9,971 bases of DNA from Alphaproteobacteria bacterium (GTDB lineage Bacteria; Pseudomonadota; Alphaproteobacteria; RF32; CAG-239), in assembly GCA_017964705.1 (NCBI GenBank), contig JAGCRL010000232.1, positions 1 to 9,971 on the forward strand. Direction: 5' to 3'. The translations under genes and the position numbers were made by a program. Below the pieces are notes generated by a model. It worked only from the letters and a program-made list of their open reading frames with translations. It ran no database searches and had not been told where the DNA came from. Below, in pieces: positions 6,795 through 9,971 of the stretch (its first letter is position 1; every line of letters starts with the position of its first letter).

Positions 6795-6840
6795 AAAGAA
6801 GAATTTAAATTGTGAGACATAATAATTAGTAATTATTGGT

Positions 6841-6869
6841 ATAATAACAGATTGGGGGGATTTTGTCAA
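6841..6869 (-). promoter_or_regulatory. Strong sigma-70 type promoter of the small membrane protein gene
   Basis: On the minus strand a consensus TTGACA (6869-6864) is followed after exactly 17 bases by TATTAT (6846-6841), five of six matches to TATAAT. The spacer holds six C in a row. Transcription would start near 6834, giving a leader of about 40 bases to the ATG at 6794. Confidence 0.75.
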
Positions 6870-6904
6870 TATGAGGAAAAAATGATGAGTTATGCTGATT
6901 CTTT

Positions 6905-6934
6905 TTGACAATTTAAGTTGGGTGGAAGTATAGT
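6905..6934 (+). promoter_or_regulatory. Promoter of the helicase gene, start site at or next to the ATG
   Basis: Consensus TTGACA (6905-6910), an 18-base spacer and TATAGT (6929-6934). The start point expected about 7 bases beyond the -10 box falls on the ATG at 6941, so the mRNA may be leaderless. A GANTC sequence (gattc, 6897-6901), the CcrM methylation target in many alphaproteobacteria, lies just before the -35 box. Confidence 0.65.
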
Positions 6935-6940
6935 CTTTTT

Positions 6941-8269
6941 ATGAATGAAGTATCCGAAATGAATGCATTAAAAGAGTTTTCTAAATCTGTTAGGGATTTG
7001 GAACAACTTAACTTGGTGCAACGGCGACTGTTTGATAAAATTGAACATACGCATCAAAATTTCTTTATCCAGGGACAGGCTGGAACCGGTAAATCTACCT
7101 TTATTAAATATTTAAAAAAACACTCTAAAAAACGTATCCGATTGGTGGCACCAACAGCTATCGCTGCCCTTAATATTGAAGGGGCAACGATACATTCTAT
7201 GTTTACTTTGCCGTTGAGCGACTTTTTGATTATGCGCGAAGTGCTATCTTCTAAACGGAGAAAACTTAAGTCTATCTTGAAAAAAACTGATGTGTTGGTG
7301 ATTGATGAAGTTTCTATGTTGCGACCGGATGTTCTGGATGCAGTGGAAGCACTATGCTGCCAGGCAAGAGGTAGCTTGGCTTTGTTTGGCGGATTGCAAA
7401 TTATTCTGATTGGAGATATATGCCAATTGCCGCCAATTATTAAACATGAGGTTATGCCTATCTTTAAACAGGAATACGGAACTGCAGAACCTTACTTTTT
7501 TGATGCAAAAGCATATCAAAAAGGCGGATTTGAAAAAGTGGAACTGACAGAGGTTTATCGGCAAAGTGATCAGGAATTACTTAGATTTTTGCAAAATATT
7601 CGGCGTGACGAAAATATCCCTGAAACAATATCCTATTTTAACAGAACGGAAAAATATCCGGCAGATTTTGTTAGTACAGCTATTACAATTACTCCTTATC
7701 GGCAAGTGGCCGACGCAATTAATAAACGTCGTTTGGCAGCGCTTAATACCGATGAACGAAGCTATGAAGCATCTGTGAGCGGAAATTTTGAAAAAATTCA
7801 AGATACACCTTCGCCAAAAACACTTACCTTAAAAGAAGGAGCGTTGGTGGTTTTTAATAAAAATAATTATCCAGACTACATTAATGGTACTTCAGGTGTG
7901 GTGGAAAAACTTGATGAGCGATTAATTGTGGTGCGTTGTCTGCAAGACAATAAATATATTACCGTCAGAAGAGAAGAGTGGAAATCTTTTGCCTATGATG
8001 TGGACGAAGAAACAGGAGAAATTAAAGAAAAAGAAACCGGCTCTTTTATTCAATTTCCTTTGCAACTCGGTTATGCCCTCACTATTCATAAAGCGCAGGG
8101 AAAAACGCTTGACCGGGTTATTGTGGATATTGATCGGGGAGCTTTTGCACATGGACAACTATATGTTGCTCTTTCTCGCACCAGGAAAAAATCTGATATG
8201 CTGCTCAAGCGCAACATTGCAGAAGAGGATGTTATATTTTCGCCGCGTCTTAAGAGTTTCCTCAAATAA
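6941..8269 (+). CDS. PIF1/RecD-like ATP-dependent DNA helicase (SF1B)
   Basis: A 442-aa superfamily 1 helicase. Visible motifs in order: Q-x-x-L-F-D-K-I near residue 30; Walker A GQAGTGKST (45-53, Lys51, Ser52); motif Ia with V-A-P-T-A-I-A-A and TIHSMF; Walker B VLVIDEVSML (Asp122, Glu123); motif III GDICQLPP (158-165); motif IV-like TEVYRQ (203-208, Arg207); motif V/VI region TIHKAQGKTLD (381-391) and QLYVALSRT (406-414, Arg413). This order is typical of PIF1-family enzymes, which move 5' to 3' on single-stranded DNA and clear structures such as G-quadruplexes and R-loops. No extra nuclease or zinc domain is seen, so it is a minimal bacterial form. ATG 6941 is taken as the start; Met7 (6959) is an alternative, since the promoter places the transcript start at 6941. 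It appears to be a single-gene unit, with a convergent gene downstream. Family is certain; its exact cellular role is not. Confidence 0.95.
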   Translation: MNEVSEMNALKEFSKSVRDLEQLNLVQRRLFDKIEHTHQNFFIQGQAGTGKSTFIKYLKKHSKKRIRLVAPTAIAALNIEGATIHSMFTLPLSDFLIMREVLSSKRRKLKSILKKTDVLVIDEVSMLRPDVLDAVEALCCQARGSLALFGGLQIILIGDICQLPPIIKHEVMPIFKQEYGTAEPYFFDAKAYQKGGFEKVELTEVYRQSDQELLRFLQNIRRDENIPETISYFNRTEKYPADFVSTAITITPYRQVADAINKRRLAALNTDERSYEASVSGNFEKIQDTPSPKTLTLKEGALVVFNKNNYPDYINGTSGVVEKLDERLIVVRCLQDNKYITVRREEWKSFAYDVDEETGEIKEKETGSFIQFPLQLGYALTIHKAQGKTLDRVIVDIDRGAFAHGQLYVALSRTRKKSDMLLKRNIAEEDVIFSPRLKSFLK

Positions 8270-8377
8270 AGGGGAGAGGGCTTGGATAGCGCCAATCATG
8301 TCATTGATTTGCTCCTTTATGTACGTTTTTTTGTACACCGCAGATTTAAGATTTATGCAAGGGTATAATTAAAAAAA

Positions 8378-9181
8378 TCAGTTTTTGCTTTTTATTTGCC
8401 AGTTTTTCAAATTACCCCAGCCACCTGTTGCAGGTTTTTCTTCTTCAGCTTCTGATGAAACTTGAGAAGAATCCGTATCTGTTTGCCAATTCATTATCGG
8501 TTGATGTTCGCGTTGCTTCTTTTCTATTAACTCTTCTTCTTCGGTGGTACTCGGTTTACCATTGGCTACCGTCTGTTTTAATAACGCAGGAGAGTAAAAA
8601 CGCTCGTTCTTATCTTGTAATTCTTCAATAATTTCGGTCATAATACCTTGTTTAATATTAAATGAATTGTATCTGCCACCATAAAATACTGTTATCGATG
8701 AACAAGGATTAGATAATAAAACATCTGTGTAATCTACACCGCGAACAAAGCGTAACATGAGCTTAGGTTCAACCCGACAATCTGATTTTTGAGTGAGAAC
8801 ATTGGTGTTTTTGGTGAATAATGCTTCATAAGTGGTAATAATCTCAGAAGTATCTAATTCACCGCAATATCCGGTAACCGCAAAACGATCTAAAGTGTAT
8901 CCGGTATAATCTGCCGGACGACGTGTAACATGATAACAAAATACTTGTTCAGGAGAGGATAAATTGGCAGCAGCGTCTTCTTTGATTTCAGATAAAATAT
9001 AGGGAATAATATCTAATTGACGGAGAATGCGTTTTGTGCCGCGTTCCATACCATATTCATCCAATGGTAAGACATCTGAATAAGCTTCAAATTCTTGTAA
9101 TTCCAAAGGAACATCAACATCTTCGGTATGACCGGTAGATGGAATTAACAACAATAACAACATTACAAAATATCTTAACAT
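8378..9181 (-). CDS. Exported four-cysteine protein of unknown function (267 aa)
   Basis: Family not recognised. ATG 9181 is chosen because GGGAG lies 8 bases upstream; the in-frame ATGs at 9202 and 9196 lie upstream of that site and have none of their own. The N-terminus M-L-R-Y-F-V-M-L5-I-P-S-T-G is a typical Sec signal peptide without a lipobox, so the mature protein should be periplasmic or secreted, starting near residue 18-21. The globular part (about 25-205) has exactly four Cys (82, 106, 135, 160), which could form two disulfides; V-F-C-Y-H-V, A-V-T-G-Y-C-G and S-N-P-C-S-S mark probable core strands. Residues 205-260 are a Glu/Ser/Thr-rich, probably disordered tail, with G-G-W-G-N-L close to the end. 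It is convergent with the helicase gene and divergent from mraY. Cell-envelope function is inferred from export only. Confidence 0.85.
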   Translation of the reverse strand: MLRYFVMLLLLLIPSTGHTEDVDVPLELQEFEAYSDVLPLDEYGMERGTKRILRQLDIIPYILSEIKEDAAANLSSPEQVFCYHVTRRPADYTGYTLDRFAVTGYCGELDTSEIITTYEALFTKNTNVLTQKSDCRVEPKLMLRFVRGVDYTDVLLSNPCSSITVFYGGRYNSFNIKQGIMTEIIEELQDKNERFYSPALLKQTVANGKPSTTEEEELIEKKQREHQPIMNWQTDTDSSQVSSEAEEEKPATGGWGNLKNWQIKSKN

Positions 9182-9189
9182 GATAAGCG

Positions 9190-9194
9190 CTCCC
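9190..9194 (-). promoter_or_regulatory. Shine-Dalgarno site that decides the start of the exported protein
   Basis: GGGAG on the minus strand, 8 bases before the ATG at 9181. It lies inside any longer reading frame starting at 9202 or 9196, which supports the shorter start. The shorter start also gives the better signal peptide. Confidence 0.75.
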
Positions 9195-9204
9195 ATAAAC
9201 ATAT

Positions 9205-9224
9205 TTTATACTTTTAAGTATAAA
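9205..9224. promoter_or_regulatory. 20-bp palindrome, possible operator
   Basis: Arms TTTATACTT (9205-9213) and AAGTATAAA (9216-9224) are perfect 9-bp inverted repeats around TT. On the minus strand a possible promoter (TTGTAA 9244-9239, 16-base spacer, TATACT 9222-9217) overlaps it, so a dimeric regulator bound here would block transcription of the exported protein gene. AT-rich palindromes also arise by chance. Confidence 0.4.
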
Positions 9225-9329
9225 CTATTTGTGCAAAATTACAATATAATTTTTTTTGTTTCAAGATGATGTTTAAAGGATAAAAAAATATTTTGCATGA
9301 ATAGTTTTTTTTAAGATTTCATTTAGATA

Positions 9330-9358
9330 TTGACTGTTATGTTAGGATAAGATAAATA
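9330..9358 (+). promoter_or_regulatory. Possible promoter of mraY
   Basis: TTGACT (9330-9335), a 17-base spacer and a weak TAAATA (9353-9358). Transcription would start near 9365, leaving a leader of about 34 bases with AGGA (9385-9388) 10 bases before the ATG. A TATAAT at 9376-9381 is a better -10 box but lies too close to the ribosome site. The rest of the 9203-9398 gap shows no gene. Confidence 0.4.
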
Positions 9359-9398
9359 ATTTTTCTTTGTAACTATATAATAACAGGATAAAATAAAA

Positions 9399-9971
9399 AT
9401 GTGGTCTATGTGGTCTTATGAGCCGGAAACGGCATTAAATCGCGCCGTATATGCGTTTTTTACAGCTCTCATTATTTCTTTATTAACAGGTTCAAAATTA
9501 ATTGCGTTTTTGCGTGGGCATGAAAAAGGCGGACAGCCTATTCGTGATGACGGACCGCAAAGCCATATTGAAGAGAAAAAAGGTACACCGACTATGGGCG
9601 GGTTGCTGATTTTGGGAACAGCTTTGTTTGCAATGTTGCTGTTTTCTAATGTTACGTATCACTTCGTATGGATTTCTATTTTGGTTATTTTGATTTTCGG
9701 GGCAACCGGATTTGTGGATGATTATGTTAAAATAAAAAAACATACACCAAATGCAATGACCGCAAAAATGAAACTGTTTATTCAGTTTATGGCAGCAGTG
9801 CTGGCGGTTAATGTGATTAGTGCGGCAACTCCTAATGCTGTTGACAGTAAACTATTTATTCCATATATCGGTTGTTCGTTTCAACTTTCTTGGTTGTATT
9901 TTTTGTTTGCACTGTTGGTTATTTCTGGTTCTTCCAATGCGGTTAATTTGAGTGATGGTTTGGACGGATTG
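9399..9971 (+). CDS. mraY: Phospho-N-acetylmuramoyl-pentapeptide transferase, 5' part
   Basis: Integral inner-membrane enzyme that joins UDP-MurNAc-pentapeptide to undecaprenyl phosphate, making lipid I, the first membrane step of peptidoglycan synthesis. The 191 residues present run off the right edge; the usual length is about 360. Diagnostic features: a first membrane helix (about 16-33), QPIRDDGPQSH (46-56), GTPTMGG (62-68), the catalytic-site F-V-D-D-Y-V-K (Asp107, Asp108, Lys111) and NAVNLSDGLDG (180-190), where Ser replaces the more usual Thr. Hydrophobic helices between these match the family layout. ATG 9399 has AGGA 10 bases upstream; Met4 (9408) is possible but worse placed. In most bacteria mraY follows murF in the dcw cluster. 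Here the upstream neighbour is a divergent unrelated gene, so mraY seems to lead its own unit. Confidence 0.97.
   Translation, partial: MWSMWSYEPETALNRAVYAFFTALIISLLTGSKLIAFLRGHEKGGQPIRDDGPQSHIEEKKGTPTMGGLLILGTALFAMLLFSNVTYHFVWISILVILIFGATGFVDDYVKIKKHTPNAMTAKMKLFIQFMAAVLAVNVISAATPNAVDSKLFIPYIGCSFQLSWLYFLFALLVISGSSNAVNLSDGLDGL

Noticed and set aside
6795..6911. N-terminal extension of the small membrane protein to a TTG at 6911
   Set aside because: It would begin upstream of the near-consensus minus-strand promoter at 6841-6869, and the added 39 residues are low-complexity translation of AT-rich intergenic DNA.
3..6911. A complete prophage or mobile element
   Set aside because: The large repeat protein, lysozyme-like domains and small membrane protein fit a phage theme, but no integrase, terminase, capsid, tail or attachment-site repeat is present in the window.
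8162..8318. Minus-strand AAAGGAG (8318-8312) followed by ATGs at 8304 and 8299
   Set aside because: The well-spaced ATG at 8304 gives only two codons before a stop; the ATG at 8299 gives about 46 codons antisense to the end of the helicase gene, with no recognisable features.
8320..8337. Hairpin TGTAC/GTACA around a T-rich loop as terminator of the helicase gene
   Set aside because: The stem is only 5 bp and the T run is in the loop, not after it. No convincing terminator is visible between the convergent genes at 8270-8377.

Overview
The window is AT-rich bacterial DNA, most likely from an uncultured, possibly host-associated alphaproteobacterium. The best taxonomic clue is the 5' part of mraY at the right edge. 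Its QPIRDDGPQSH...KKGTPTMGG stretch looks alphaproteobacterial, and all genes read cleanly with the standard code. Without a search the lineage stays an inference.

Left two thirds (3-6433, + strand) form an accessory locus of three related proteins that I cannot assign to a named family. (1) A very large protein, incomplete at its 5' end, has an acidic and helical N-terminal region, three perfectly spaced 11-residue Gly/Trp/Lys repeats, a long Lys/Glu/Ala-rich coiled-coil region and a C-terminal domain with a lysozyme-like signature. (2) A 171-aa protein follows 18 bases downstream and shares a helical module with the N-terminal part of (1). (3) Beyond a hairpin terminator, a 647-aa protein consists almost wholly of two tandem copies of the C-terminal domain of (1). 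The domain thus occurs three times. Each copy has a Glu followed by G-[YF]-G-[LA]-[LI]-Q-[LM]-S, as in goose-type lysozymes and lytic transglycosylases, plus three conserved Cys. I infer a family of wall-acting or exported modular proteins. Neither complete protein (2 or 3) has a Sec signal peptide. This is the best candidate for an undescribed system here.

Middle (6434-6940): a near-copy of the first terminator separates the locus from a convergent gene for a small protein with two membrane segments and a coiled coil. That gene has a near-consensus promoter, back to back with the promoter of the next gene.

Right third (6941-9971): a PIF1/RecD-like helicase (+), possibly expressed from a leaderless mRNA; a convergent gene (-) for an exported four-Cys protein of unknown function; a divergent intergenic region with a 20-bp palindrome; and the start of mraY, which makes lipid I in peptidoglycan synthesis. 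mraY is first in its transcription unit here rather than following murF. No tRNA, rRNA, CRISPR array, transposase or integrase was seen.
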